DNA from: Burkholderiaceae bacterium
GTDB lineage: Bacteria; Pseudomonadota; Gammaproteobacteria; Burkholderiales; Burkholderiaceae
Direction of reading: 5' to 3'
Assembly: GCA_021166835.1 (NCBI GenBank)
Contig: JAJPEN010000018.1
Coordinates: forward strand, 62,001-126,000
Length of the DNA stretch: 64,000 bases
Below the pieces are notes generated by a model, which ran no database searches, was not told the DNA's origin, and saw only the letters and a program-made list of their open reading frames with translations. Positions 32,639 to 43,268 of this stretch are shown in pieces. Position 1 is the first letter of the stretch. Every line of letters starts with the position of its first letter. The translations under genes and the position numbers were made by a program.

Positions 32639-32713
32639 TGAAGGGTGAAGGGTGAAGGGGAGAATGCCCGACCTCGGCAGCCGAGGCCGTTCCCCTTCAC
32701 CCTTCTCCCTTGA
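32639..32713. repeat. Heptad-repeat hairpin between fccB and dsbB
   Basis: The left arm (32639-32661), three TGAAGGG units plus GA, pairs with the right arm (32691-32713) at 21 of 23 positions. The 29-nt loop contains its own perfect CCTCGG/CCGAGG stem. This is the second large hairpin of the same family as at 16306. It lies between the stop of fccB and the start of dsbB. Confidence 0.85.
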
Positions 32714-32726
32714 CCCTTCCCTGCCT

Positions 32727-34028
32727 TCACCCAAACACGTCGTGCGTGATGTTCTTGAACCAGCTGTGCGCGTACGCCACTTCGCGGCGCCGGAACTCGG
32801 GCGAGGCGCCCAGCGGGCTGATGCCGCCGGAAACCGACTTGATCACCGGCGCGCCCTTGTCGTCCTTGCCCGGCCGGTAGACGTTGGCCACCGAGATTCC
32901 ATAGCTGTCGTTCAGCAGGCTGTAGCAGGTGTTGACGTACGCCTGCGGACCGGGCTCCTTGCCCTGGAGCAGCGTGACGATCGCCGCCGCGGTGACCTTC
33001 GCCTGCGAATTCGCCGCATAGCCCGACTTGGGCATCGTCGAGGCGATCGATGCGTCGCCGATGACGTGGATTCCCTTGTGGATCGTCGACTCGAAGGTCT
33101 CCACGTCGATCGGGCACCAGGCTCCGCTGCCGGTCAGGCCGGCATCGAGGGCGATCTTCCCCGCCGTCTGCGCCGGTATCAGGTTCAGGACGTCCGCCTT
33201 GTGCTTGTCGCCGAAACGCGTAGTGACGGTGCGCGTCGCCGCATCGAGCTTCGCGATGCCGCCGTCGGTCTGCTCGCCGCTGATCCATTCGATCATCGCG
33301 TTCGGCGTACCGTAGCCGTACAGCGCTTTCCAGCCCTCGATGAACAGCGGCTGCTTCGAGAAGCCGTTGGCCGCGTCGACGATCAGCACCTTCGACTTCG
33401 GCTTGTGGCGCTTCAGGTATGCGGCGATCAGGCTCGCGCGCTCGTACGGCCCCGGCGGGCAGCGATAGGGCGCGGTCGGCGGGCAGATCATCACGGTGCC
33501 GCCGTCGGCCATCGCCTCGAGCTGGGTGCGCAGCAGCTCGGTCTGCGGACCGGCCTTCCACGCGTGCGGAATCTTTTCGGCGACCGCCGCGTCGTAGCCT
33601 TCGATGCCGCCGAACTTGAAGTCGATGCCCGGCGCCACCACCAGCCGGTCGTAGCCGTAGCTCGCGCCGCCCGCCGTCTTGACCGTGCGACCAGCCGGGT
33701 CGATGGCGGTGACGCTGTCGTGCACGACCTCCACGCCGCGCTTGCGCACCCCGTCGTAGCCGAAGGTGATCGACTCCATCTTGCGAACGCCGGCGATCAC
33801 CTCGTTGCTCATGAAGCAGGTCTGGTAGCTCTTCTTCGGCTCGATCAGCGTCACCCCGATCGACGGATCGGCGAGCCGCAGGTAGTGCGCGACCGTGCAT
33901 CCACCGATTCCGCCGCCGACGACGACGACCTTCTTCCTGCCCTGCGCTATGGCGAAGCGCGGAGCGGCCAGTGCGAAGCCAGCAGCGCCGGCGCCGAGGA
34001 CGAAGTCCCTGCGTGCGATGTTCGTCAT
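32727..34028 (-). CDS. fccB: Flavocytochrome c sulfide dehydrogenase, flavoprotein subunit
   Basis: The 433-residue FAD protein is exported by a Tat-type signal ([16 protein letters not shown], residues 6-21). The mature part starts with the FAD-binding [17 protein letters not shown]. Cysteines of the redox-active pair are in [10 protein letters not shown] and a later TCYSLL segment, and the C-terminal FCSD-flavin-binding region includes [11 protein letters not shown]. FccB oxidises sulfide in the periplasm and passes electrons to a diheme cytochrome. That partner gene lies 10 bp upstream, and a NapC-type tetraheme gene precedes it. A strong AGGAGA lies before ATG 34028. Confidence 0.9.
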   Translation of the reverse strand: MTNIARRDFVLGAGAAGFALAAPRFAIAQGRKKVVVVGGGIGGCTVAHYLRLADPSIGVTLIEPKKSYQTCFMSNEVIAGVRKMESITFGYDGVRKRGVEVVHDSVTAIDPAGRTVKTAGGASYGYDRLVVAPGIDFKFGGIEGYDAAVAEKIPHAWKAGPQTELLRTQLEAMADGGTVMICPPTAPYRCPPGPYERASLIAAYLKRHKPKSKVLIVDAANGFSKQPLFIEGWKALYGYGTPNAMIEWISGEQTDGGIAKLDAATRTVTTRFGDKHKADVLNLIPAQTAGKIALDAGLTGSGAWCPIDVETFESTIHKGIHVIGDASIASTMPKSGYAANSQAKVTAAAIVTLLQGKEPGPQAYVNTCYSLLNDSYGISVANVYRPGKDDKGAPVIKSVSGGISPLGASPEFRRREVAYAHSWFKNITHDVFG

Positions 34029-34038
34029 GGTCTTCTCC

Positions 34039-34683
34039 TCACTTCTGGCTGGCGTAGAACTGCAGCAGCGCCTGGAAGTCCTTCTCGTTCAGGTCCTTCA
34101 TCTTCGCGCGCATCTTCTTCGGCATCTGGCGATGGCCGGCTTCGTAATCGGCGAAGGTGAAGCCCAGATACGGCGTCCACTGGCCGGCCAGCGTTCCCGA
34201 GCCGTCTCCCTTGCGCCCGCCCTTTTCGTGGCACTTCTCGCAGGCATCCTCGTGCACGGCCTTGCCTTTCGCGGCCAGCGCCGCGTCGAAGGGCTGCTCG
34301 GCCGGCCGCAAGGTCTGGCGAGCGAAGTAATCGGCCATCGCGCCGATCTCCTCGTCGCTGTAGCCCTTGGCGATGCGGTCCATCACCGTGGCCAGGCGCT
34401 CGAAGCCCTCGATGTCGTCCACATCGAGCTTCAACGCCTGCGCCGCGGCCTCGATCTTCGCGGTCTCCTTGCCGTACTTGTAGGCGAGCATCGCGTTGAC
34501 GAAGTAGATCTTCGACAGCCCCGCGATCGACGGCGTCGCCGGACCGCCGCTGTTGCCGTCGGTGCCGTGGCAGGCGACGCAGTTCCCCACCAGTACGGGC
34601 ACCGGCGCCGACTGTGCCGACGCGCCCGCCGCCCACGCCGCACCGGCGAATAGCAGCGCGGTTCCCAATGCCGTCTTTCTCAT
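34039..34683 (-). CDS. Diheme c-type cytochrome (FccA-like subunit)
   Basis: The 214-residue periplasmic protein has a signal peptide ending AGASAQ (about residue 24) and two haem-binding motifs, CVACH near residue 35 and CEKCH near residue 148. Distal methionines are present in the expected segments ([18 protein letters not shown]). The two-domain c4-like layout is that of FccA, the cytochrome subunit of flavocytochrome c. It precedes fccB by 10 bp and follows the tetraheme gene by 71 bp. A GGGGGAG Shine-Dalgarno supports ATG 34683. Confidence 0.88.
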   Translation of the reverse strand: MRKTALGTALLFAGAAWAAGASAQSAPVPVLVGNCVACHGTDGNSGGPATPSIAGLSKIYFVNAMLAYKYGKETAKIEAAAQALKLDVDDIEGFERLATVMDRIAKGYSDEEIGAMADYFARQTLRPAEQPFDAALAAKGKAVHEDACEKCHEKGGRKGDGSGTLAGQWTPYLGFTFADYEAGHRQMPKKMRAKMKDLNEKDFQALLQFYASQK

Positions 34684-34754
34684 CGCTCCCCCCTCGTGGT
34701 CACACCCCGCGGAATGCCGGCGCCTCGCCCCGCATCCCTCTCCTCCGCGCGCCG

Positions 34755-35354
34755 CTACAGGTCAGCGGCGTCCGGAGCCTTCGGCCGCTTGTGCACCAGG
34801 CCCTTGTGGCACTCGATGCACGTGCGGCCCTCTTCCTGCGCGGCGCGATGCTTGCTGCGCGCGCTGCGATCCTGCTCGTCGGCGTTCATCGCTTCCCACG
34901 AATGGCAGCTGCGGCAGGTCATCGAGTCGGTACGCTCCATCATCGACCAGACTGCGTTGGCCATGCGCCAGCGATGCGCCTCGAACTTCTCCGGCGTGTC
35001 GATCGTTCCGAGAATCTCGTGCCAGACGTCCTTGGCCGCGCGCACTTTCGCGATCAGCTTCGGAACGAGCGGCTTGGGCACGTGGCAGTCGGGACACCCC
35101 GCCCGGACACCGGATGCATTCGAGTAGTGCACGGAAGTCCGGTACTCCCGGTATACGGTGGCTTCCATCGAGTGGCAGGAGACGCAGAACTCGGTGGTGT
35201 TCGTGCGCTCGAGCAGCGGATGCAGGCCCAGCGCGTACGCGGCAAGCGCCACGACTACCGTTGTGGCGATGCCGACGCCGACCAGCCGCCCTACCGTCGT
35301 GCCGGGCCGGGGTGAACTGCGTAGCGTGCGAAGGAGCTTGCGGATCGACCTCAC
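34755..35354 (-). CDS. NapC/NirT-family tetraheme cytochrome c
   Basis: The 199-residue protein has one N-terminal membrane anchor (about residues 22-46, VGRLVGVGIATTVVVALAAY) and four CxxCH motifs: CVSCH, CPDCH, CRSCH and CIECH. The spacing and the NTTEFCVSCHSM / DVWHEILGTIDTPEKFEAHR segments are typical of NapC/NirT quinol-oxidising anchors. Usually such proteins feed periplasmic nitrate, nitrite or TMAO reductases. None is present. It is the first gene of the unit with the FccAB sulfide dehydrogenase, so it may link that enzyme to the quinone pool. Confidence 0.9.
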   Translation of the reverse strand: MRSIRKLLRTLRSSPRPGTTVGRLVGVGIATTVVVALAAYALGLHPLLERTNTTEFCVSCHSMEATVYREYRTSVHYSNASGVRAGCPDCHVPKPLVPKLIAKVRAAKDVWHEILGTIDTPEKFEAHRWRMANAVWSMMERTDSMTCRSCHSWEAMNADEQDRSARSKHRAAQEEGRTCIECHKGLVHKRPKAPDAADL

Positions 35355-35539
35355 GCAGCGGCCTCGAAGCCATGCGCGCGCGGCGCCGACGCCGAATGCC
35401 GTCGGCGCATCGTCGTCTCCCCTCGAATTCTTGTAGTCATGCAGCGCATGCTGTCAGCCGCAGAAGCCCGGTGCCTTGATCCGTGTCATGGCGCCGGCCG
35501 ACCCCGCGTGCAGCCTCCGAGCCGGGAAGGCGAGCGAAC

Positions 35540-37842
<2,303 letters not shown>

Positions 37843-37846
<4 letters not shown>

Positions 37847-38151
37847 GCTTCCTCCATCACGCACTGCAGCGGATGCTGATGCTGGCGTGAGTAACTACTA
37901 ACCTGTTCCACCTTCGTGGCTGCCACATCACGAGGAAAGACGCCGCACACGCCACGCCCTTCACGGTGCACCTTCAACATTACCTGTGTCGCCTTCTCCC
38001 GGCCCATCCCGAAGAACCTCTGGAGGACGTTGACGACGAATTCCATCGGGGTGAAATCGTCGTTCAGCAGCATCACCTGGTACATCGGCGGCGGCTTCAG
38101 CCGCGACCCTCTGCGCTCCAGTACCGGAGTCGGATCTTGACGCGTCGCCAT
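37843..38151 (-). CDS. clpS: ClpS adaptor protein
   Basis: The 102-residue N-end-rule adaptor delivers proteins with bulky hydrophobic N-termini to ClpAP. It has the [21 protein letters not shown] core with the substrate-pocket residues, the [11 protein letters not shown] segment and the C-terminal helix. It directly precedes clpA with a 4-bp stop/start overlap, the canonical clpS-clpA operon. It is divergent from the cold-shock gene. Confidence 0.96.
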
Positions 38152-38457
38152 GAATGCATTCTAGCCAGTGTTGCTTCCACTGCAACAACGCCGATCGGCC
38201 CTGCCCGGCCGACCGTGACGGGCTTCACGAAGCAATGCGTAAGCCCATGGAATGTCGCCGGAAAGCCCCAGTCCTGTCTTGACGCAACCTGTCTTTTCAC
38301 AAAGAATCCGTGCGCTGCCCGGGGAGATGTCCTCGCGAGCGGGGGCGCCGGGCTTCCACAGAAAACCGACGCAACTACGAACCTGCGACGTTCTCGTCAG
38401 CCGCCTTCGGGCGACGCAGGCAGCGTCCAGTCGATCGCGTCAGGGGAAGACGAAAGC
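38152..38457. other. 306-bp divergent region between clpS and the cold-shock gene
   Basis: This gap holds the cold-shock promoter (38279-38307) and its leader of about 140 nt. Nothing gene-like is seen on either strand. The half near clpS presumably holds the clpSA promoter, which I could not pin down. Confidence 0.6.
38279..38307 (+). promoter_or_regulatory. Promoter of the cold-shock gene
   Basis: TTGACG (38279-38284) and AAGAAT (38302-38307) are spaced 17 bp apart. Transcription would start near 38314 and give a 5' leader of about 140 nt, the length seen for cspA-type messages whose leader acts as a thermosensor. Confidence 0.6.
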
Positions 38458-38661
38458 ATGGCAACGGGTACCGTCAAGTGGTTCAACGACTCGAAGGGGT
38501 ACGGTTTCATCACCCCCGACGATGGAGGTGAGGATCTGTTCGCGCATTTCAGCGCGATCCAGATGAACGGCTTCAAGAGTCTGAAAGAAGGCCAGAAGGT
38601 GCAATTCGACGTCGTCTCGGGCCCGAAAGGCAAGCAGGCGTCGAACATCCAGTCTTCGTGA
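38458..38661 (+). CDS. Cold-shock protein (CspA family)
   Basis: The 67-residue single OB-fold RNA chaperone starts [23 protein letters not shown]1 (KGYGFI, residues 13-18) and RNP2 (DLFAHF, residues 26-31) are intact. It binds single-stranded RNA and prevents structure formation. A long leader, a good promoter and a terminator directly after the stop mark a monocistronic gene. GGGGAAG upstream serves as Shine-Dalgarno. Whether it is cold-induced or constitutive cannot be told from sequence. Confidence 0.96.
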   Translation: MATGTVKWFNDSKGYGFITPDDGGEDLFAHFSAIQMNGFKSLKEGQKVQFDVVSGPKGKQASNIQSS

Positions 38662-38690
38662 AAAACGGCGCGCCTCGGGCGCGTCGTTTT
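38662..38690 (+). terminator. Terminator of the cold-shock gene
   Basis: AAAACGGCGCG (38662-38672) pairs with CGCGTCGTTTT (38680-38690) across a 7-nt loop with one G-U pair; the stem ends in a T tract. It starts right after the stop codon. Confidence 0.8.
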
Positions 38691-38713
38691 CCCTTCGACT
38701 GCCGGCTTCGCGG

Positions 38714-39331
38714 CTAGCGCCGCGGCTTCAGCCGTGCATCGGAAGGCTTGTTGCGCGGCACCTCGCCTGCCGCGTAAGGGCTGTCGCCGGGGATGTCCTC
38801 GCTGCCTACCGGCAGTTCCTCGATCGCCAGCGCATGGTAGCGCAAGGCCTTGCGCACCCCCTTGCCGGCGGCTGCCCGCAGCAGCTTTCGCACCGCGTCC
38901 TCGTCCTTCGTACGCGCAACGAGCATCGCCGAACCGGCGTCGGCGAGCTGGCGAATGATCGCGACGTTCTCGAGTTCGCCGCCCAGCTCGTTGAGCACTC
39001 CGGCCTGCTCCTCGCTCGAGCGCATCAGGTCGGCCGTCTGTCGCGGATTCAGCAGCAGCAGCTCGTCGCGCCCGAAGCCGGCGTCGTACAGCGCGTCACG
39101 CAGCGCCCTCGCATCGTCGGGCTGCAGCACCAGCGCCGCGTTCCCCGTAGGATAGAAGACGCCGTTGCGCGTGTGCAGGAAGCGCTCGCGCTGCGCGTCG
39201 GTCAGCGTGGGGTCGGTTTCGCCGGGCCGGCGCGGGTCGTGCTCCGGCTCCCGGCGGTGCGAATCGGCCTCGTGCCACCGCTGGTGCGCGCCGGCGGCGG
39301 AGTCCACCGAAGCGTTTCGTCGTTCCGTCAT
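38714..39331 (-). CDS. Conserved hypothetical protein, possible stress-related
   Basis: I do not recognise a named family for this 205-residue soluble protein. The first 60 residues are polar and His/Arg-rich. A globular part then starts at RNGVFYPTGNAALVLQ with alternating strands and helices (DARALRDALYDAGFGRDELLLL), then LADAGSAMLVARTKDEDAVRKLL and KALRYHALAIEELP. The two halves look like a duplicated ferredoxin-like beta-alpha-beta fold seen in small general-stress-type proteins. No signal peptide or membrane segment. The tail is Pro/Lys/Arg-rich. It converges on the cold-shock gene and borders the catabolic region. Confidence 0.65.
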   Translation of the reverse strand: MTERRNASVDSAAGAHQRWHEADSHRREPEHDPRRPGETDPTLTDAQRERFLHTRNGVFYPTGNAALVLQPDDARALRDALYDAGFGRDELLLLNPRQTADLMRSSEEQAGVLNELGGELENVAIIRQLADAGSAMLVARTKDEDAVRKLLRAAAGKGVRKALRYHALAIEELPVGSEDIPGDSPYAAGEVPRNKPSDARLKPRR

Positions 39332-39726
39332 TGCCCTGCTCCTCGGTGTGGCTGATCCGAGGCGGTGCAAGCGCGGCGCCCGCCGCCAGGCGCGCCCGTG
39401 GCAGAACTTCAGCTTCGCACCTCCTCCGAGCGTCGGGTGACAAGACTTCCTGTCTGCGCATACAGCACGCGCCTGGCGCATGGCGATCCGACCTCGGCGG
39501 CGGATCGTCACGGTTCGGCGCCGTCGATCACCGACGTGCGGGCCGGAACCATACCGGTAGCGGTCGACACGCTGGGCGCGCTGCTGCCGCGCGAATCGGG
39601 CGGAAAGATCCGCATTCTCGCGATAGCCGGGACGAATCGATCGCCGCAGGGAGCCGATCTCGGCGACTCCCGACGAAACGGCCCTCACCCGTACCGTTAT
39701 TCAGCGCACGAGAAGGGCCGACCGGA
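39332..39726. other. 395-bp gap holding a Bug/TctC gene remnant
   Basis: No intact gene is present. The + strand between 39527 and 39661 encodes a decayed fragment of a Bug-family receptor (separate entry). The rest shows no recognisable feature. It marks the left border of the accessory catabolic block. Confidence 0.6.
39527..39661 (+). pseudogene. Remnant of a Bug/TctC-family solute receptor gene
   Basis: The translated segment ITDVRAGTIPVAVDTLGAL followed by PRESGGKIRILAIAG and NRSP aligns with the intact Bug receptor at 45727, whose equivalent is ITDLVGGQINVMFSDFAPA followed by PHVQSGALKALAV. ITD, the G-x-I-x-V core, P, SG and LA match in register. Only about 45 codons of a normal 320-330 remain. 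There is no start and the homology is lost after RSP, so it is a fragment left by deletion or recombination. Confidence 0.6.
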
Positions 39727-40377
39727 TCAACACTTTCGAGTCGCTCGACTGTCGGAGCGAGCAGCAAGTGCGCCTTCCACCTCGACAGAGGTATGGACTC
39801 GCGCGAAAAAGCCATCGAGTACGTCGAGTGCATTTGCATGACGCGCCGGTGTCGACCCGCCCGAGCAATCGGACAGGATGACAACCGAATAGTCGCGCAT
39901 GAATGCGTCGCGGACGGTTGTATCGACGCACACGTCCGTAGTCGCGCCGCACGCGACGATCGTGTCGATCCGGGCCGCACGGAGCATGGCGTCAAGTCCG
40001 GTATCGGCAAAAGCCGAATATCGGAACTTGTCGACGACAAAGTCGCCCACCTCGGGTTGCACGGCGAACCAGTCGGCCAACTCAGGAGTACGTACGCGCC
40101 TCAGTGCGGTACGTGCATAGTGAGCCGTCAGCGCTCGGGATAATGGCCACGAAGGAAAGACGGTACGTGCAAAAGCGACAAGATCGAAAGCACCCCGGTT
40201 TCTCGAGAGGAATTCGCCGAGACGAGCGCCTACCGAAGCGAAGTGAGAGGTGTCGTGTCCGAGCGCATCGATGACACCGCCAGGCAAGCAATAGTCCCGT
40301 TGCATGTCGATTACCAGGAGGGCAATTCGACCGCTCAATGCTGCGACAAGCTCGTCTCTTGCGCTTGCTTCGATCAT
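39727..40377 (-). CDS. Isochorismatase-family cysteine hydrolase
   Basis: The 216-residue hydrolase has the family triad: Asp in LLVIDMQRDYCLPGG (about residue 24), Lys in VVDKFRYSAF and Cys in ACGATTDVCVDTTVRDA. The family includes isochorismatases, nicotinamidases, N-carbamoyl amidohydrolases and biuret hydrolases. The gene is the last of the TRAP/hydrolase unit, which suggests it cleaves an amide-type C-N bond in whatever the TRAP system imports. ATG 40377 lies 6 bp beyond the dctM stop; an ATG at 40395 would overlap it. Confidence 0.85.
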   Translation of the reverse strand: MIEASARDELVAALSGRIALLVIDMQRDYCLPGGVIDALGHDTSHFASVGARLGEFLSRNRGAFDLVAFARTVFPSWPLSRALTAHYARTALRRVRTPELADWFAVQPEVGDFVVDKFRYSAFADTGLDAMLRAARIDTIVACGATTDVCVDTTVRDAFMRDYSVVILSDCSGGSTPARHANALDVLDGFFARVHTSVEVEGALAARSDSRATRKC

Positions 40378-40382
40378 GCCGC

Positions 40383-41684
40383 TCACTCGAACCATGAAAC
40401 AAAGAACAGGACGGAGTCCTTCCACGCGATCATGACCGCGATCAACGCCACCATCACGCCAACGAATAACCAGGCTGCCTTGAACAACTCACCAAGACTG
40501 ACGAACGGGATCATCCGCTTGACCACGAAGATGTTTACGCCGACCGGCGGCGTGATCATCCCGGCCTGGCCGAGAACGACGATCAGGACCCCGAACCAGA
40601 TCAGGTCGTATCCCATGTTGACGATGATCGGCGCGAAGATCGGTACGGTGATGATGATGACCGGCAGAATTTCCATCACCATTCCTGCGATCAGATAACC
40701 GACGGAAATCAGCACGAGTACGGCGATGTGCGGAAGCTCGGACGACATGACTGTTTCCGCCAGCGTGAACGGAATGCGCGTCACGGTGAGGAACGTACTG
40801 AGAACGGCCGATCCGGCAATGATAAATACGACTACGGCCGAGGTGACCACCGTCTCCGTGAAGACCTTCGACAGCGATTCCCACTTGAACGACCGACGTG
40901 CAACGCCGAACAGGAATGCACCCGTTGCACCGACTGCACCCGCTTCGTTCGGCGTGAAGACGCCACCGAACATGCCACCAATCACCACGATGAGCAGTAC
41001 CGCCGGTTCGATGAGTCCGGTGAGAGAGCGGAACCGGACCGACCACGACGTGGGCGGCGCAATTTCCGTGTTCAATGTGCGACGCCGCTCGACGAACACG
41101 ACCATCACGGCGAACCCTATTGCCATGATGATTCCAGGCGCAATTCCCGCGACGAACAGGCGCCCGATGCTTTCGTTGACGAGGATGCCGTAGATGATGA
41201 AGGTGACGCTGGGCGGGATCAGGATGCCAAGCGTGCCGCTGGCCGCAACCGTTGCACCCGCAAAGCCCATCTGGTACTTCGCGCGCTGCATCTCGGGCAG
41301 GGCGAACGCGCCGATGGTCGCGGCCGTGGCAATAGCCGATCCGGAGATCGCGGCGAAGCCCGCACAAGCGGCCACTGTTGCGACGGCGAGCCCGCCCGGC
41401 ATATGACCGAGCCACGCACGTGCAGCCGAGTAGAGTCGCTCTCCGCCTCCGCCGGCGAACATCAGCTGCCCCATGAGAATGAAGAGTGGCAGCACCGCAA
41501 GATCGTATTGCCCGATCTTGGCGTAGATCGTCGGGGCCAGGCTCTCGAAGCCCACCGCCGTCCCGACCCAAAGACTGACGCCGGCCATGCCAACGACCGC
41601 CATCGCCGCGGCAACGTTGGTCCCGAGAAAGATCAGGCCGAGCGCGAACAGGACGCCGAGGAGACCGGCTATTTCAGGGCTCAT
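40383..41684 (-). CDS. TRAP transporter large permease (DctM)
   Basis: The 433-residue membrane protein has about 12 hydrophobic segments and typical DctM motifs: the start IAGLLGVLFALGLIFLGTNV, the FILMGQLMFAGG segment, GFAAISGSAIATAATIGAFALPEM, and the closing VLGQAGMITPPVGVNIFVVK. It couples Na+ movement to uptake of the organic acid or other ligand delivered by DctP. ATG 41684 overlaps the dctQ stop as ATGA. Codon and base use look less GC-rich than in the core genes. Confidence 0.93.
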   Translation of the reverse strand: MSPEIAGLLGVLFALGLIFLGTNVAAAMAVVGMAGVSLWVGTAVGFESLAPTIYAKIGQYDLAVLPLFILMGQLMFAGGGGERLYSAARAWLGHMPGGLAVATVAACAGFAAISGSAIATAATIGAFALPEMQRAKYQMGFAGATVAASGTLGILIPPSVTFIIYGILVNESIGRLFVAGIAPGIIMAIGFAVMVVFVERRRTLNTEIAPPTSWSVRFRSLTGLIEPAVLLIVVIGGMFGGVFTPNEAGAVGATGAFLFGVARRSFKWESLSKVFTETVVTSAVVVFIIAGSAVLSTFLTVTRIPFTLAETVMSSELPHIAVLVLISVGYLIAGMVMEILPVIIITVPIFAPIIVNMGYDLIWFGVLIVVLGQAGMITPPVGVNIFVVKRMIPFVSLGELFKAAWLFVGVMVALIAVMIAWKDSVLFFVSWFE

Positions 41685-42163
41685 GAAAGTCTTCGCCCCT
41701 TTACGAGTTCGATGAATTGCAGGGCCGCGACGGCCGTCACAGCGATCATGCCGATCGATACGGCCGCGTAGACGACCCACTGCGGCATGTGCAGGATGTC
41801 CGTAACCTGGCCGGACCTCTTCATCGCTTCGGTGGCGAAAACGAACTGTGCTGCGAGCACGAAGAAAAAGGCGACTTCGACAGCGAGCGTAAGTCCGCGC
41901 AGGCGCCAGCTGGCGCGTTCCGTAAGGCGCTCCGTTACGGTTTCGACGAAGATGAACGTGCCAGTGCGCTGCACGTGAGGCAGCGCACCGGCAACTCCAA
42001 CGGCCCCGAGCATGCTGACGAGTTCATACGTGCCCGGCACCGGAGCCCTGAACAAGATGCGCAGGACGACGTCTGCGACAGTCAAGAGCGTCATCGCACC
42101 GATCGCAAGCTTTGCCACGAATAGACAGGCATCGGAAAGACGAAACGCGATGCGAATCGGCAT
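41681..42163 (-). CDS. TRAP transporter small permease (DctQ)
   Basis: The 160-residue protein has four membrane helices in the DctQ layout. It has a first segment LAIGAMTLLTVADVVLRIL, the RAPVPGTYELVSMLGAVGVAGALPHVQ signature with the conserved E, and a last helix VYAAVSIGMIAVTAVAALQF. It forms the membrane complex with DctM, with which its reading frame overlaps by 4 bp. dctP lies 30 bp upstream. Confidence 0.9.
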   Translation of the reverse strand: MPIRIAFRLSDACLFVAKLAIGAMTLLTVADVVLRILFRAPVPGTYELVSMLGAVGVAGALPHVQRTGTFIFVETVTERLTERASWRLRGLTLAVEVAFFFVLAAQFVFATEAMKRSGQVTDILHMPQWVVYAAVSIGMIAVTAVAALQFIELVKGRRLS

Positions 42164-42193
42164 GGTCGGACCAGGCGGCTTCTTTCTCTGCGT

Positions 42194-43249
42194 CTACTTG
42201 TTGCCCGAGTTCGGATCCAATGGCGGGTATTCGGAGGTGTACTTGCGGATGGCCTCTTTTTTCACTTCGAGAATCTCACGACCCGGCAAGCCGGCCGCCT
42301 CCATGCGCTTCACGTAATCGGCTTCCAGGGGTGCCAGGACAAGATCACGCCAACGCGCCATCTCGGACGGCTCCAGACGAATGAACTCGTGCTCGCGTTC
42401 GCGCGCGTAGGAGAGTCCCTCCATCTCGATCTTGTCCCACAACTCGCCCGCCTTGTCCGCGTACTCGTCGGAGACCGACCCGAGAGCCGCTTTGGCATCC
42501 GCAGGAAGCGAATTCCACCTGTCCTTGTTCATGACCACCGCGAACGTCGTGACATATCCCACATCCGTCGAGACCGTCGTGAACCTGGTGACCTCGGCGA
42601 ACCGGTAGTAGCGGTGCGTATTGAAAGTGCCGTCGGTACCATCGACCACTCCACGCTTCAGCGGGTCGTAGGCTTGTGTGATCGGCATGCTGACAGGTGA
42701 TGCGCCCAGGGCCGTCAAGATCCGTGCGGAGAGCCCGGTCGAGCGGATACGCATGCCTTTGAGGTCCTCGAGCTTCCGAACCGGCCTGGATGCGGTCAGG
42801 ATGGACCCCGGCGGGTGTGCATGGACGTACAGCACATGAACCTGCGAGAGCTCTTTCGGTGTGAACTTCCGGTAGATCTCGTTGGCCACCCGCGTAGTGA
42901 GCCGTCCGCTGATCGGGTAACCGGGCAGGTCGACCGACTCCATTACCGGGAAGCGGCCGGGAGTGTAGGCCAGAACCGCCTGGCACATGTCGGACAGCCC
43001 CTGCAGAACGCCCTCGAAACACTGCGCGGGCGTCGTCAACGTGCCACTGGGAAAGACCTGTACTTCCACTTTCCCGCCCGTGCGCGCCTTGACGTCCTGT
43101 GCGAACTGCGTGGTGAGTTGCCCGAACGGGTACGAAGCGGGAAACAGATCACTGAGTCGCAGCACCGTCGTTTCGGCTGCTGCGGCGCCACTCATCGCGA
43201 GCAATGCGGCAAAGGCGAATGAGCGTGCTCTGGTCGTGAAAATCGACAT
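42194..43249 (-). CDS. TRAP transporter substrate-binding protein (DctP)
   Basis: The 351-residue periplasmic receptor has a Sec signal peptide (residues 1-26, ending AAAAE). The mature protein begins TTVLRLSDLFPASYPFG. DctP motifs include RPVRKLEDLKGMRIRSTG, which contains the conserved arginine that normally pairs with a substrate carboxylate, and GVVDGTDGTFNTHRYYRFAEV. ATG 43249 gives the normal start; the frame opens 18 codons upstream in the preceding intergenic region. The ligand probably carries a carboxylate but is otherwise unknown. Confidence 0.9.
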   Translation of the reverse strand: MSIFTTRARSFAFAALLAMSGAAAAETTVLRLSDLFPASYPFGQLTTQFAQDVKARTGGKVEVQVFPSGTLTTPAQCFEGVLQGLSDMCQAVLAYTPGRFPVMESVDLPGYPISGRLTTRVANEIYRKFTPKELSQVHVLYVHAHPPGSILTASRPVRKLEDLKGMRIRSTGLSARILTALGASPVSMPITQAYDPLKRGVVDGTDGTFNTHRYYRFAEVTRFTTVSTDVGYVTTFAVVMNKDRWNSLPADAKAALGSVSDEYADKAGELWDKIEMEGLSYAREREHEFIRLEPSEMARWRDLVLAPLEADYVKRMEAAGLPGREILEVKKEAIRKYTSEYPPLDPNSGNK

Positions 43250-43268
43250 CCTCGTCTCCTCGATCGTC

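Noticed and set aside
34755..35354. NapC assigned to a nitrate reductase (nap) operon
   Set aside because: No napA, napB, nirS or torA gene is present; its neighbours are the flavocytochrome c sulfide dehydrogenase genes.
39365..39841. Intact 158-codon + strand gene
   Set aside because: Only about 45 codons resemble a Bug receptor; the rest has no similarity to the family and the end overlaps the isochorismatase gene, so it is treated as a remnant.
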